This document shows, in pieces, positions 10,838-22,264 of a stretch of DNA of 64,000 bases. Location of the stretch: positions 1,731,531 to 1,795,530 of the forward strand of contig NW_004454280.1 in NCBI RefSeq assembly GCF_000283155.1, given 5' to 3'. Made by a program: the position numbers and the translations under genes. The first letter of the stretch is position 1; the number at the start of each line of letters is the position of its first letter. The notes below the pieces were generated by a model. The model ran no database searches. It was not told where the DNA came from and worked only from the letters and a program-made list of their open reading frames with translations. This DNA comes from Ceratotherium simum simum (taxonomy: Eukaryota > Chordata > Mammalia > Perissodactyla > Rhinocerotidae).

Positions 10838-11605
10838 AATTTATTCACCCCACAAATATTTGTTGAGCGTGATGCCAGGCATATTTTTAAGTGTTAGATA
10901 AGCAAGCTAGGCAGGGTCTTTGCCATCAGGGAATTTACACTGAAAATGAGGGGAGACAGACAACAAAACCCGAATAAGAAAAAAAAAATCCAAATTGTGA
11001 TAGTTACATGAAGAAAATAACACTGGATAACCAAACAGTAAGTCGTTGAGGTGGGGTGGTGATGAGGGGAACTTGAGATAGAGCAGCTGGGTGAGTTCTC
11101 TCCCAGCAGAGACCTGTATCATGAGAAGGACCCAGAAACCTAGTGATCCGGGAAAAGAGTTCCAGGTAGAGGGAACAGCAAATGCAAATGTCCTGGGACA
11201 AGAATGAGCTTGATGTGTTTCAGGGGCAGAAAGAAGGCCAGGGTGAGCGTCGTCCAGTGAATAGCATGAAGAGTGGTCCCCGAGGGTGGAGAGGTGGGCA
11301 ACAGCCATTCCACAGCACGTTAGGCCCTGGTAAACACTGGACTTGACACCAAATGCCACGGTAAGCATGTGTAAGGTTTTAGGCAGGAGAGAAACATAAT
11401 ATGATTTACATTTTAAAGGAACATTCTGGCTGCCTAGCTGCTGCAGTGAGATCAGGGGAGGGATGCTTGTGACTTGGACTCCAGTGATAGTGGTACAGAT
11501 GGCGAGAGATGGTCTGCTTGGAGATGTGTTTGGAAGTAGAGACAACAGAACTCACTGAGAGATTCGATGTGAGTCAGAGAAAGGAAGCATCAAGGGCAAC
11601 CACGA
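10838..11605 (-). mobile_element. L2 LINE, 3' part of ORF2 plus 3' end
   Basis: On the plus strand the L2 reverse complement is well preserved: 'tttattcaccccacaaatatttgttgagcg', 'gggaatttacactgaaaatgaggggagacagacaa', 'gggaaaagagttccaggtagagggaacagcaaatgcaaatgtcctgggac', and 'aggaacattctggctgcctagctgctgcagtgag'. The minus-strand frame at 10,907-11,545 stays open for 212 codons. It contains the recognisable L2 ORF2 C-terminal stretch RTFAFAVPSTWNSFP, so it is degraded LINE coding sequence rather than a host gene. Confidence 0.88.
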
Positions 11606-11824
11606 GAAAGTCCCCTAACTGCTGTGAACTCTGGTGTCCTCCCTATACAGTGGTCACAGAGTTGATGGGCATTGAACAGCATAAGAGCTGTATAACTGAA
11701 TGTGAACCTGGCCCTGGTGATTGGGATCTTATTTTGGCAACAAAACAAACTAGCAAAAAATGCACCCATAGTGCCCTGGCCTGCCAAGGGACAGTAATTT
11801 GGGGTAGATTGTTGGACTGTGTTC
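11606..11824. other. Unassigned sequence
   Basis: Non-repetitive by eye. A plus-strand 139-codon frame (11,509-11,928) crosses from L2 into it and on into the next L2. I regard it as chance. Confidence 0.45.
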
Positions 11825-12330
11825 TCTTCCCACTCCGGGCCCCTGCACGGGCAATCTTGGAACACTGTTCTCCCTCTCATCCACCTGCACACTCTTTACT
11901 TGTCCTTCAGGCCCCAGCTTTGATTTGAGCGTTCCCGGACTTCCAAAGGCATGACTGGGCTCGTCTCCTCCGATTCCACTCCTGAAAGTGCTGGGCTGCT
12001 TGTCTATCTCCCTTCTTAGCTTATAGCTCTTTAAGGACCAGATCTAAAGCCCCACTGCCGAGTAGGGTTTCCAGGAGATATCCCAGTTTGTTGACTAGGT
12101 CGAGAAGCGTATCTCCCATTCCCCACCCTCCTAGCTACCTTGCTGCTCTCTTTTGGGACTTAGTGTTATAGTCTTCTCCGCCTCAGTCCTCTCTGGCCAC
12201 TCAAATCCCGATCAGCCTTAAAGACCCAGGTCAAGATCCCTCTGCTCCATGAAGCTTCCCAGCTCACACTCCAATTTCTCTCCTTAGAACTGCTCATGTT
12301 TCCTTACGGCTCTGTGCAGAAATCTCTGTG
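11825..12330 (+). mobile_element. L2 LINE, 3' coding region (diverged)
   Basis: Sense L2 similarity in two blocks. One is 'cgggcccctgcacgggcaatcttggaacac...cttgtccttcaggccccagctttgatttgagcg'. The other is 'ttaaagacccaggtcaagatccctctgctccatgaagcttccc'. The middle is poorly preserved. Confidence 0.6.
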
Positions 12331-12639
12331 CTGCTATCCTTAGAAAAGCCTGTTTGCAAGGTGGGCCCTTGGCTGGTGTCTGGGAACATGGCTGGTAAGT
12401 AGGTCCCCACAGTCACACAATACTTTCCCTAAATGATAAGAGTGGCGCACTGTGCCTAGACTGTTTATGTTGAACACGTGCTTTCCTTCTGGGAGGCTGG
12501 AGTTGTGTGTGTTAGGCACATGCATGGGTATGTGCCTACATGACCAGCCCCAGTAACAACCCTGGGCACTGAGCTTCTGACGGGCTTCCCTGGGCAGAAA
12601 CATCACACACGTGTTGCTGCATCTTTATTGCCAGGGGAA
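12331..12639. other. Unique sequence
   Basis: No repeat or gene recognised. Confidence 0.5.
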
Positions 12640-12862
12640 GAGTGTGCTCTGTGTGCTCAATCTTGGAAAGGAGAGAGCATCAGGAAGCCTACACGTGGAT
12701 TCCTTCCGACTTCACCTGTGCCTTTGTCTCTAACGATCCAGCTGTGTGTCTTTACTATATCACTGTAATAAGTCTGAGCCCTGACTACAGTTATATGCTG
12801 AGTCCTGTGAGTGCTTCTGGTGAGTATCCAAATGCGGTCTTGGGGACCCCTGCACATGCTCA
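12640..12862 (+). mobile_element. Probable ERV LTR 3' portion
   Basis: 'gtggattccttccgacttcacctgtgcctttgtctctaac', 'ctgtgtgtctttactatatcactgtaataag' and 'gtcttggggacccctgcac' have the order of an endogenous-retrovirus LTR R/U5 segment with a polyadenylation-like AATAAG. I cannot name the family. It is truncated on its 5' side, with no coding remnant. Confidence 0.5.
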
Positions 12863-12879
12863 CTAGGAACTTTAACATT

Positions 12880-13078
12880 ATTGCACCATTATGTAACTGT
12901 ATTTTACTGTTATAGAGACAACTTTTGTATGTAGGCCTTGTATCCCCTCCCACAAGATCCTAAAAGACAGATATATATCTTATATGTACTTCTACCCCAT
13001 GCAACTCATTGAACAGGACACCCAGCAGAAGCCTAAGAAATGCCTGTTGAGAGAAGGCATGAATGAATGAAAGCAATA
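12880..13078 (+). mobile_element. L2 LINE 3' end
   Basis: It ends with 'gcctaagaaatgcctgttgagagaaggcatgaatgaatgaaa', the typical L2 terminal '...aaatgcctgttgaatgaatgaatga' pattern. It is preceded by 'caacttttgtatgtaggccttgtatcc' and 'gacacccagcagaagcc'. Confidence 0.6.
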
Positions 13079-13419
13079 TCAAGGCTACCAATGGTTGGGG
13101 CTGTGGGCAGGTAGCTGACATGATTTAATGCACCTAGCTCCTGGTGTCCTCACTCCTGGGGCAAAGGGAAACTGAACTGATCTGGCTCTAGTAGGGTTCC
13201 CAAGTAATTCCCGGCACCCTAAGGCAGTCAAGAAAGGCTCTGCCAAAACACCCAGGAGATAGAGACCGCTGTGCACAAATGCAGGGAGAAACGGCTATGA
13301 CAAACCCAGAGCTGTTTGCAAACTGTGTATCTGGAGCTCAGGGACTCACATCCTCAGCACTATACCTTGTAACAGAGGGCTACAGAGCAGCAGTCTGTTT
13401 GCATATTTGTATCAGCAGA
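13079..13419. other. Unique sequence
   Basis: Nothing recognised. Confidence 0.5.
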
Positions 13420-13690
13420 AGTGTAGGGAGGTGGTCGTGTGTGCATGTGCACATAGACATTTCCTTACATTTACTTGCAAAATTGCATGAGTGGGCATAT
13501 ATGCCTACATATACATGAACAGACATGTTTCACACATGCCTGTGTGTATGCGAGCTCATATGAGCTTGCATAAGCTTATAAGCGTAATTACATGAGTTCA
13601 TGCATTTGGAGTGTGCAGGCATGTGTATTTGCATGAGCCCATGCACACCACAGTGAGCCCATGTACATATGTGCACCTAGATACTAATCT
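13420..13690. repeat. ATG/TG-rich degenerate simple sequence with palindromes
   Basis: The segment repeats GCATG, CATGAG, TGTGTG and ATATGC words with purine-pyrimidine alternation. It includes the perfect 14-base palindrome AGCTCATATGAGCT at 13553-13566. It looks like a decayed minisatellite or TG/CA tract. No unit length is constant. Confidence 0.6.
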
Positions 13691-14709
13691 TCCCTTATCT
13701 GCTCTGTGCTGAGCACAGACAGCCGCTTTAATAACATCTGCAGCTGAGCCACTGCACTAACTGCTGTGGCACCGTCGTGCTATCAGGATTGCTTCAGCCC
13801 TTTCAGGACTACCAGTGCTCAGTGCAGTTTAAATATCTCCAGTCCTAATCCCTAAACAAAGATGCAATGAATTCTGCTAAATATGTTGGATTATTTATTA
13901 AGATAAAGTTAAGGATACGACAAGCCACGTCGGTGGAACACTGATTGCCATTCAAGATGGGACATCATGAAACCAGATGCACCCCCACCCCTGGGGGGAG
14001 GGAGGAGGTCAAAGGAAAGGGAATGTTGGTGAATGATTAAAACAGCCTGAATCCTAGAGGCAGAGCAGCCATGTCGTAGGCGACCGCAGCTCATGCACGT
14101 ACACCAAGGCAGGTAAGAGGAGAGCCACCAGACACTCACCAGCACTGAGATGAGGCTTGGACTACTCGGCAGGGATCACGGACATGAGCAGGGTCTTGAG
14201 TGAGAGCCCTCTGTAAGAGTGTACAAGAGAGTTAAGCAGCTCCTACTTTCAAGGAATTCCCAATTGAGGGGTGGGCTAGGGGAATAGGGAGAGAGAGAGA
14301 CTGCTAGCCCAGAGGAACCCTCTGGGCAAATTAGGAGGATGCTCTCTGTTCTCCAGGTGCACACAGCCCTGTGCCAGGAAGCATAGCTTGGTGAGGGGAC
14401 CCGTGAGGATTTCAGCTCCCTGGGTACCCCGTATAGCAAGCATGCAGGAGCAGACGCAGCGCCCTGAGCAGAGAGAGAGAAGCTGGAGGGGTGAATGTGG
14501 TGAAGCACCCCTGCTCCAGGGAGCAGGTGGGCCAAATGAAGGAAGCTCAGGGAGACTGCTTCTCCCCTTGGGCCTGCCATCTTGGGAGCCACATACTTCT
14601 TTCTCCTCTATCGCATTTCTCCAGCCTTCCTGCTGCACCCAACAGGGAGTTTTTGGAACACAGAGAAAGCTCAGTCTTGGAATGTGGAGAGGAGGTTATA
14701 GTCATAAAC
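13691..14709. other. Unique sequence, no gene recognised
   Basis: Overlapping frames of 113-138 codons lie on both strands at 14.2-14.7 kb without domain features. No repeat family recognised. Confidence 0.5.
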
Positions 14710-14711
14710 AG

Positions 14712-14832
14712 CTACAGCTTTCTGTGTGACCTTGGGTGAGTAACATCACTTCACGCTTTAGTCTCTTTAGTAAAATGGCTTGATGACTTTTTATCGTAAA
14801 GTCCAAATGAGATAGTGATTATTCAGCAACCC
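14712..14832 (+). mobile_element. MIR SINE
   Basis: 'tttctgtgtgaccttgggtgagtaacatcacttcacgctttagtctctttagtaaaatgg' is the MIR core in sense. Confidence 0.7.
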
Positions 14833-14919
14833 CTAATGTAATTGGTGCTAGATGTCCTCGAAGATAATGAGAAGTCACATTCCTGACCTGAATGAACGTA
14901 CAATCCATGTGCTTATTGA

Positions 14920-15700
14920 TATGATTGGATTTAAATCTGTCATCATTCTATTTTTTTTCTATTTGAGCCACCTGTTCTTTTTATATCTTCTTTTGTATTA
15001 ACTAATTTTTAATATTCCATTTTATCTCGTTTGTTGACTTATTAGCTATAACTCTTTGTTGCATTATTTTAATGGTTGCTTTAGGGTTTATAGGATACAT
15101 ATTTAACTTATCACGGTCTCCCTTCAAGTGATATTTTACTACTTCATGGGTAGTATAAGAACCTTGCAAGAGTGTATGCCCGTTTCTCCTTTGTTCCATT
15201 GCTGTCAGATGTTCTCCTTCTACATATTGTATGTACCACTTTATGTTATTAAATTTTTGCTTTAAACAATCAACTATCTTTTAAGGTGATTTAAATAAAA
15301 ATAAAAAAATTACATACACATATACTACTCATATGGTTACCATTTTCTATACTCTTCATTCCTTGGTGTTGATACGTATTTCTACCTAGTATTGTTTTCT
15401 TTTTACATTTCTTGTAGTTCCAGTCTGCTGGTGCTGAATTCTTTCAGATTTTGCCTGTCTGAACATCATTATTTTGCCTTCATTTTTGAAAGATACTTTT
15501 ACTTGGTATAGAATGCTAGGTTTGCAGTTTTATTCTTTCAGTACTTAAAAGATGTTGCTCCCTTATCTTCTTGCTTACATTGTTTCTGATGGGAAATCTG
15601 CTTTTATCCTTATCTTTGTTTCTCTATACAAAATGTGTCTTTTTCTCTGGCTATTTTTAAGATACTAATCTTTATCACTCATTTTGAGCAATTACGACAG
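14920..15700 (-). mobile_element. L1 LINE, inverted 5' segment
   Basis: The plus strand is the reverse complement of an old L1 segment around the start of ORF2. Recognisable blocks are 'attggatttaaatctgtcatc', 'tattccattttatctcgtttgttgacttattagcta', 'ggttgctttagggtttataggatacat', 'tattttactacttcatgggtagtataagaaccttgcaag', and 'gccttcatttttgaaagatacttttacttggtatagaatgctaggtttgc'. It is followed directly by the 3' part of L1 in the opposite orientation. This is the hallmark of a 5'-inverted L1 insertion. Confidence 0.85.
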
Positions 15701-17905
15701 TGCTTTATTTGACAAAATCTAACATACATTCCAGATAAAAATCTTTCAGCAAGCTAGGAATAAAAGAGAATTTCTTCAACCTGATAATGGGAATTTACAA
15801 AATCCGACAGCTAACATCGTATTTAATGCTTTTCCCCTAAGATCAGGAATGTCCACTCTCACCACTGCTATTCAACATTGTTCTGGAGGTTCTAGCCAGT
15901 GCAATAAAGCAAGAAAAAGAATTGGAAAAGAAGAAAGGAAGGGGTAAAACTATCTTTATATGCAGACAATGTGAGTGTCTATGTCCACGTGAATGTTTAT
16001 ATAGAAAATCCTATGGAAAATAAAAAATATATATAAAATACTACTAGAAACAGAGACTTGAGCAAGTTGCAGGATATACAATCTATGTACAAAAGTCAAT
16101 TGTATTTCTATATTAGAAAGTAAAAATCAGAAATTGAAATTTAAAAAGTAGCACTTATAATACCATCAAAGATATAAAATACTTGACAAAAGATTTCCCA
16201 TACACCGAAAACTGAAAAATATTGCTGAGAAAAATTAAATGAGTCCTAAATAAATGAGAGAAATACCGTATTTGTAAATCGGCATATCAATATCATTAAG
16301 ATATCAGTTCTCCCCAAATTGATCTATAGATACAATGCAATCCAAATAAAAATACTAACAAGTTTTTAGGCAGAAATTGAAAAGCCAATTCAAAAATTCA
16401 CATGGAAATGCAGAGTATCTAGAAGGGCCAAAACAACATCGGAAAAGTTGAAGAACTAGCACTACCTAACTTCAAGATTTACTATAAAGCTGCAGTAATC
16501 AACACAGCATGATTTTGATGTAAAGACAGACAAACAGTTCAATTGGATAGAATAGAGAGCCCAGAAATAGACCCACACAAATGTGGACTATTGATTTTTT
16601 ACAGAGGTGCCAAGGAAATTCTGTGTGAAAAAGATAGTCTGATCGTCTTTTCAACTATAGTGCTGGAGCAGTTGAACATATGCAAGAAAATAAACTTTGA
16701 TCCACACATAACTCAAAATGGATCATAGCCTAAATGTAAAACTTAAAACTTAAAATTCAAGTTTTAATTGTGACATACAGTTAAGCAAAGATTTCTTAGG
16801 TATGACACCAAAAGCTTGTTCCAAAAGAATAAATTGATAAATTGGACTTCATCAAAATAAAAAACTTCTGTTCTTTGCAAGACTCTGTTAAAATAATGAA
16901 AAGACAAGCCACACACTGGGAGAAAATATTTGCCAAGTATACATCTGTTAAAGAATTTGTGTTCAGAATATATGAAGTACTCTCCAAATTCAATAGTAAG
17001 AAAACAAATAGCCAAATTAAAAAAAAAAAATGAGCAAGAGATTTGAATAGATACCTTACCAAAGAGATATAGAGATGGCAAAAAAAGCAACTGAAAAGTT
17101 ACTGAGCAATATTAATCATTAGGGAAATGCAAATTAAAAGCAAAATGAGAAGCCACTGCATATCTGTTAAAATGGCTAAAATTAAAAAGATTGATCTTAC
17201 CAAGCATTGGCGAGGATATGGAGAAACTGGACTTTCATCAATTGTTGTTGGGGATATAAAATGGGACAATCACTTTGGAAAATAATTGAGCAGCTTTTAA
17301 AAAAAATTAAACATACACATATCATATGATCTAGCCATTATATTCCTAGGTATTTACCCATGAGAAAAGAAAGCATACAAAAACTTATTTGTAAGTGTTG
17401 ATAGCAGTTCTATTTGTAATAGCCCCAAACTAGCAACTATCTAAATGTCAATCAAAAGGAGAAAGGATAATTCAACTGTGGTATATCCATACAGTGGAAT
17501 ACTACTGGGCTATAAAAAGAAATAAATTATTGATACAAATATCAACATGGATGAATCTGAAAATAATTATGCTGTGTAAAAAAATAAACAGACCAAAAGA
17601 CAGTACATACTCTATAATCTGATCTAAATAAAATCGTAGAATACACAACCTAATCTATAATGACAGATGATAGGTTCCTTGGGAGTAGCGGTGGTGGAAT
17701 GAGGAGAACAGGAAAGTGGAAAAGTGGCATGAGGAAAATTTGGAGGGAGTGGTATCTGTGTTCATTATCTTGATTACAGTGATAGTTTCATGGGTGTACC
17801 ATATGTCAAAACTTATCAGATGGTTCAGTTAAATATGTACAGTTATTCATGTCAATTACACCTCAATAAAGCTGTTGAAGAAACTAAAAATAAAATAATA
17901 GATAG
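15701..17905 (+). mobile_element. L1 LINE, ORF2 3' half and 3' UTR (old, 5'-truncated)
   Basis: Sense L1 starts within the reverse-transcriptase region ('tttgacaaaatctaacatacattcc', 'gatcaggaatgtccactctcaccactgctattcaacattgttctgga'). It runs through the C-terminal ORF2 ('aatgggagcc', 'caagcattggcgaggatatggagaaactgg', 'tggtatatccatacagtggaatactactgggctataaaaag'). It ends at the 3' UTR ('tcaattacacctcaataaagctgttgaag') with an AATAAA signal and a short A-rich tail. Many stops and indels show that it is long dead. With the inverted 14,920-15,700 segment it forms one insertion. Confidence 0.9.
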
Positions 17906-19238
17906 GTTTTAATTAATTGATAGCAAACGCAGGAGGCTAATTATACCGGACATCTAGAGAGATACGCTATTTAGGGAAATCCATACTTGTTGATTCACTC
18001 CACGTGCTATTTATATAATTCTTATTAATTAAGTAACAATAACCTGATGCTAAAAAAATTAAATGATCTGTACCCATAGAGTGGATGCATTTATTGTCCC
18101 TAAGTTAAACTTCTTGTAGGGGAAAGAACTCCAGCCAGGTAGCCTTAAATGTGAGATATTAGGATAACAAGAGTCACATGCGATTATCATCAAGTCTAGG
18201 GTAGATTTGGCAAGTTGGGGAGACTTGAAAAGAGTGATGACTAAGAAACTTTGAAAAGATGCCAAATACCTGTTCCAAATACTCCCCTGCATTGAGCATG
18301 GGCTGAACCGTGCCTTGCTCTCTCTCGCACTGGTTGTCCATAGAATACACTCAGGAAAGCGTGTGTAACAAAAGGCTGTTCAGCTCCACTGGGAGAGCAT
18401 TGTCACACCAGACGGGAAGTCAGGCTCTTTCTGCTCTCTGGGGAAACCACACACCTCTAGAAAACATGGCTGAGGGGTGAGGCTCCACCAGGAGAGAGCA
18501 GCACCGTAAATGGCACGAGGTGATGAATGCTGGCAAAACCCACTCTGTAGTCCTGCATTCCTGGACAGCAGAATGTAATTTCCAGCCATTGGTCGCTGTT
18601 TTCTTTTTGGCAAAACCTGAAAATGGGAAGACCTGGACTGCCCAGTGAAGAAGAGCCTGTGTTCCAGTGCTCTGGGTTAGATGGGTCTTCAAACCAAGCA
18701 GGGGGAATTCAAACCGTTGGAGCTGTCCTGGATCCCCCTCTTTGCGGGTTTTTATCACACCATTTGCCCACTTCACTGGTCCCTCCAGAGTCTCCAAGGT
18801 TTGGCTTTGGTCACCACCATGTCTCACTTCTCAGTCCCTCTCTAGCAGTCCTACCTGAGCATCAGTAATTCCCCTTCGTTTTGGTCCATGCTATAAAATT
18901 TGGAGATTTTTGAGAAGAAACTTCATTAAGGGGTGCAGAAAAAAATAAAATAAGCCAGAGAGGAAAAAATGTGAACACTAGGAAATGAAGAAATGACAGA
19001 GCAGGAAGCTTCATCTCATTATAGTCAGGCCATACTGGCTACCATAGTTTACGGGCACTCAGGGTCCAACTCCTTCATTCAACTGCACTGGACCCCAAGG
19101 CCAGACCCACCTTCTCAAACCCCACACTCAAGGCCAATTTCATTCGGTGCTGGTCCTGAGTCTGGAGTGACCTCTTAGCATGTGAGCCCAGGGGCATCCT
19201 CGTGAGCCCCAGACTGCAGATGCTTCCCACCTTGCAGA
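17906..19238. other. Unique sequence, no gene recognised
   Basis: The first 150 bases are AT-rich and the rest is mixed. A 135-codon minus-strand frame at 18,420-18,827 has no recognisable domain. Confidence 0.5.
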
Positions 19239-19239
19239 G

Positions 19240-19374
19240 TCTTCTTGAGTCCCAGACACTTCCCTATGCCAGCCTAGCTCTGCAAGGCAGGGATTGTGTC
19301 TGTCTCTTTGCAGCTGCATCCCCAGTGCACAGTACAGCATTCAGCAGGCAGAAGGTAAGTATTTGTTAAATGAA
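19240..19374 (+). mobile_element. L2 LINE 3' end
   Basis: 'agctctgcaaggcagggattgtgtctgtctctttgcagctgcatccccagtgcacagtacagcattcagcaggcagaaggtaagtatttgttaaatgaa' follows the L2 3' terminal pattern. Confidence 0.75.
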
Positions 19375-19514
19375 ATAGTGCTCCCTGGGCTTCAGCTCCC
19401 TGCGCTAACTCCATCCATCTGCTTGTTCGCTTCCCCTGTAGTTATTAACAACTCTGGCTGCAAGAATGTCTTGCCTGACCAGTTTGTTATATTTTTTGTA
19501 ACCTCGTTTCAAAA

Positions 19515-19722
19515 ATTTGTGAGAAATCTGATTTGGATTCCAGCTGTACCACATACTGTCTAGATGACAGGGTCAATTCACTCACCATTTGGAACCTCAT
19601 TTTTCTCATTGATGAAGCGGGTATGAAAATCATAATCTGGATCACATGGAGTGTTGTCATAAAGAACTTTCTTCTGTATGGACTGCAGTGCTTTATAATC
19701 CGTAAAGGACACACAAATGTCA
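19515..19722 (+). mobile_element. MIR SINE
   Basis: 'ttggattccagctgtaccacatactgtctagatgacagggtcaattcactcaccatttggaacctcatttttctcattgatgaagcgggtatgaaaatcataatctggatcac' follows the MIR sense order through 'cataaagaactttctt'. Confidence 0.65.
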
Positions 19723-21142
19723 GGTGTTGGGGGACAGGATGCTTCTTCCCCACTTGTCCTGTTCCAGGAGGAGGTCTTGCATTAGAGGAGCTCTTTGGGC
19801 CTCTGTCTCACACTTTGATGGCTGGGAGTGGGCGTTTTGGAGAAAGAGTGGAGCACGTGTGGATCCTTACCTTCTTCTGGCCTCCTCTGTCTCCGGTCAG
19901 CCTGCCCTTAGGAAGCATCTATTTTCGGCTCCTCCTCTTGATGAGTCTTACAGGGCATGCCTAATTTCCAGAGCTATCTGAGGCTGGGTGGATAATCAAC
20001 ATCAAGGGTAGAGTGATATCAAGCCAACTGGTCTAACCTGATTAACATACAGTCTCCAGCCTGGCTTTTATCGGTTATAACGTCTCATTTGATATATCTT
20101 CATCTGTCCGATTCCAGACCCTCTCTCTCATCTGGTGCTGAATTCAGGTGGAAGAAAGGGATATTATTAGCTGATTTCCTCAAACTCAACATTTGATTGT
20201 TATTATTAAGAGCCATCCCAGAATTCTTTGATTTTTGAATCCCTGGGAGTGACATCCAGTAGTTCCCATTCCCGAGCAACAGGACTTGAGTTAAGGCCTC
20301 TGGAAACTGAAAACTGAGTGCAGACGGCTTCTTAGTGCAGGGGGAAGGGGGCTGGATCGGCCCAGCTCTCTGTTCTCTCTTCCCCCTTGTCCATCTTCAT
20401 CCCCCTTCCCTCACCTGTGTCTACCTGTGTCCCATCTCAGAGTCCAGCCACTGTCTTCTCTCTCATTCTAATGTTACCCGTCCTTTCTCCTGCTCTAACC
20501 CCCCACCCCAGACCTTCAGCACTCTAAGCCTGCCTTTAAATCTCTCCCAAGGAACTTTCCCTTTCTCTTGGCAACTGGTGATTGACTCTCTTGGTAAAGT
20601 GAGCAGTGCTGATATGTATGAAGGGCACGCTGTAGAAATAAATTGCACAGAGTATGAGTGAAGGCTTGGAGAAGAAGTGCTGGCTCTGGCAAAAGACAAA
20701 GGAACCCTGGGGGCTGCGCCTCCCTCCATGAGTGATGGACCTGTTCAGTCTGAGTTACTGCCACATGCCAGATTATCATTTTGAATAGTTCAGTATGGCT
20801 GCAGTAGGAGCAGGCAGAGCTCATGGCAGCCATTTTAATAATCACTGGGGTTCAATTTGACATGGAGTGCTTGCTGCCATATAGACACCAGGAGATAATT
20901 TTTTTGACCTGGGTGCAGAAGTCCACAAAGATTAGTGAAATTAATCACGTCTTGAGCATGTTTGAGATCTTGTCAATTGAGAGGCCAGGGAGTGGACCAG
21001 GAGGTTGGTCCCCAGGTGCCCATGTCCCCAAGAGTCCCTTTTAGGTCCCCAGACTTGGTAACCATTGTTTGTAGAAAGCTAGTTGGATGCTAGATTTACA
21101 GGGTGTATGCTAGATTTACTTTGCTACTGAAAAGACACATTC
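19723..21142. other. Unique sequence, no gene recognised
   Basis: This includes C/T-rich DNA at 20,340-20,560. The 143-codon plus frame at 19,533-19,964 begins inside the MIR and is not credible as a gene. Confidence 0.5.
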
Positions 21143-21144
21143 AG

Positions 21145-21405
21145 AGGCAGGGTGGTGTGGTAGTTAGATCACTCAACCAGGGGTCAGAAGACTGGTTTGA
21201 AATCCTGAATTAGCCCCTGACTAACTGGTTGACCCAAAGTAAGTTACCAGACCTCACTGAGCCTAAGTCTCCCCATCTATGAAACGAAGAAAACTTATAC
21301 CTACTCTCTCTCTCTAACCCATAGTGGGGGTGTGAGGATCAAAAGAGAGAACACATTTCAAATGATTTTATACACTATAAAACCGTTTTACAAACAGGAG
21401 GCACC
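21145..21405 (+). mobile_element. MIR SINE, near full length
   Basis: Sense MIR from its tRNA-like head ('ggtggtgtggtagttagatcactc', 'ctggtttgaaatcctgaa') through 'ctaactggttgacccaaagtaagttaccagacctcactgagcctaagtctccccatctatgaaa' to 'gtgtgaggatcaaaagagagaacacatttcaaatg'. It contains a short CT run (21,305-21,315). Confidence 0.88.
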
Positions 21406-22264
21406 ATCAGCCTCTGTGGCAATTTCTTACCTTTCTTTCCTTATCCCCCTCTGTCCTTGCAGCCTTTGCTTCCTAGAGCCTTCCTGCTACCTGCCTAAGT
21501 TGCTCCCAGGGTGCCTTATGGAAGAGTTCTCTTATTTCATTCACATCCTCTGTGCCCAAATTCAAATATTTTTATCCTGTTTATTTCCCTAGGGGCTGTG
21601 AGGTCCTCAGCCATCTTAGGTAAAGATTGTTTCAGGGTTTGGCGGTAATGACAAAATCATCATCCTCAGGGTATATGCTACTTCATGGTATGTAATACTA
21701 TAAAGGAATGGATCTTTAGTGTGGGAATTTCAGGCAAGAGGCCTAAGGTCAGTGTTCCCCAAGCCCTCCAAGCCTGCAGGTCAGGTTAGATGGGAAGGAG
21801 AAGAAAGGTGAAGAATCCATCAAGCTCCTCCGTGCTGGAGTCTGTCTCCCAGCACTGCCCACTATGGAGAGCCAAGGGAGCTGCCATGTGCGTTAAGCAT
21901 CTTGATCCAGGAGCATAGTCTCAGAGCAGCCCTCTAAATATGGCATTCAAGTTTGGTCTGCCTTTGAACTTGCTAGTATTTCCTCGTACCTGGAGTGTCA
22001 AACCAAGGCTCAGAGCACAGTGCTGAAGCCCACCCTGCGGCTGCTCTTACATGCCCTGAGCGGAAATGCCTGCAACAACAACTAGTCAGATCCTAGACTT
22101 CACTGGTGTGTCATTCATACTTTAATAGGTGTTGTGGATCGATCAGAACAGAGGCTCTGGGGAGGCTCGGCCTGGACAAGAAGAAAGGGCTCAGAATGCA
22201 AGAGAATACCTCAAAGACAGGCAAGAATTCCATCTTTTATTAATCTCTTTCACTGATTGACTGA
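21406..22264. other. Mostly unassigned; possible L2 trace
   Basis: 21,420-21,600 has C/T-rich sequence reminiscent of L2 ('cttcctagagccttcctg...ttgctcccagggtgcc') but is too weak to call. The remainder shows nothing. Confidence 0.4.

Noticed and set aside
15701..17905. Possible functional L1 ORF2
   Set aside because: Many stops and frame changes. The longest remaining frames are about 60-110 codons and some lie on the wrong strand.
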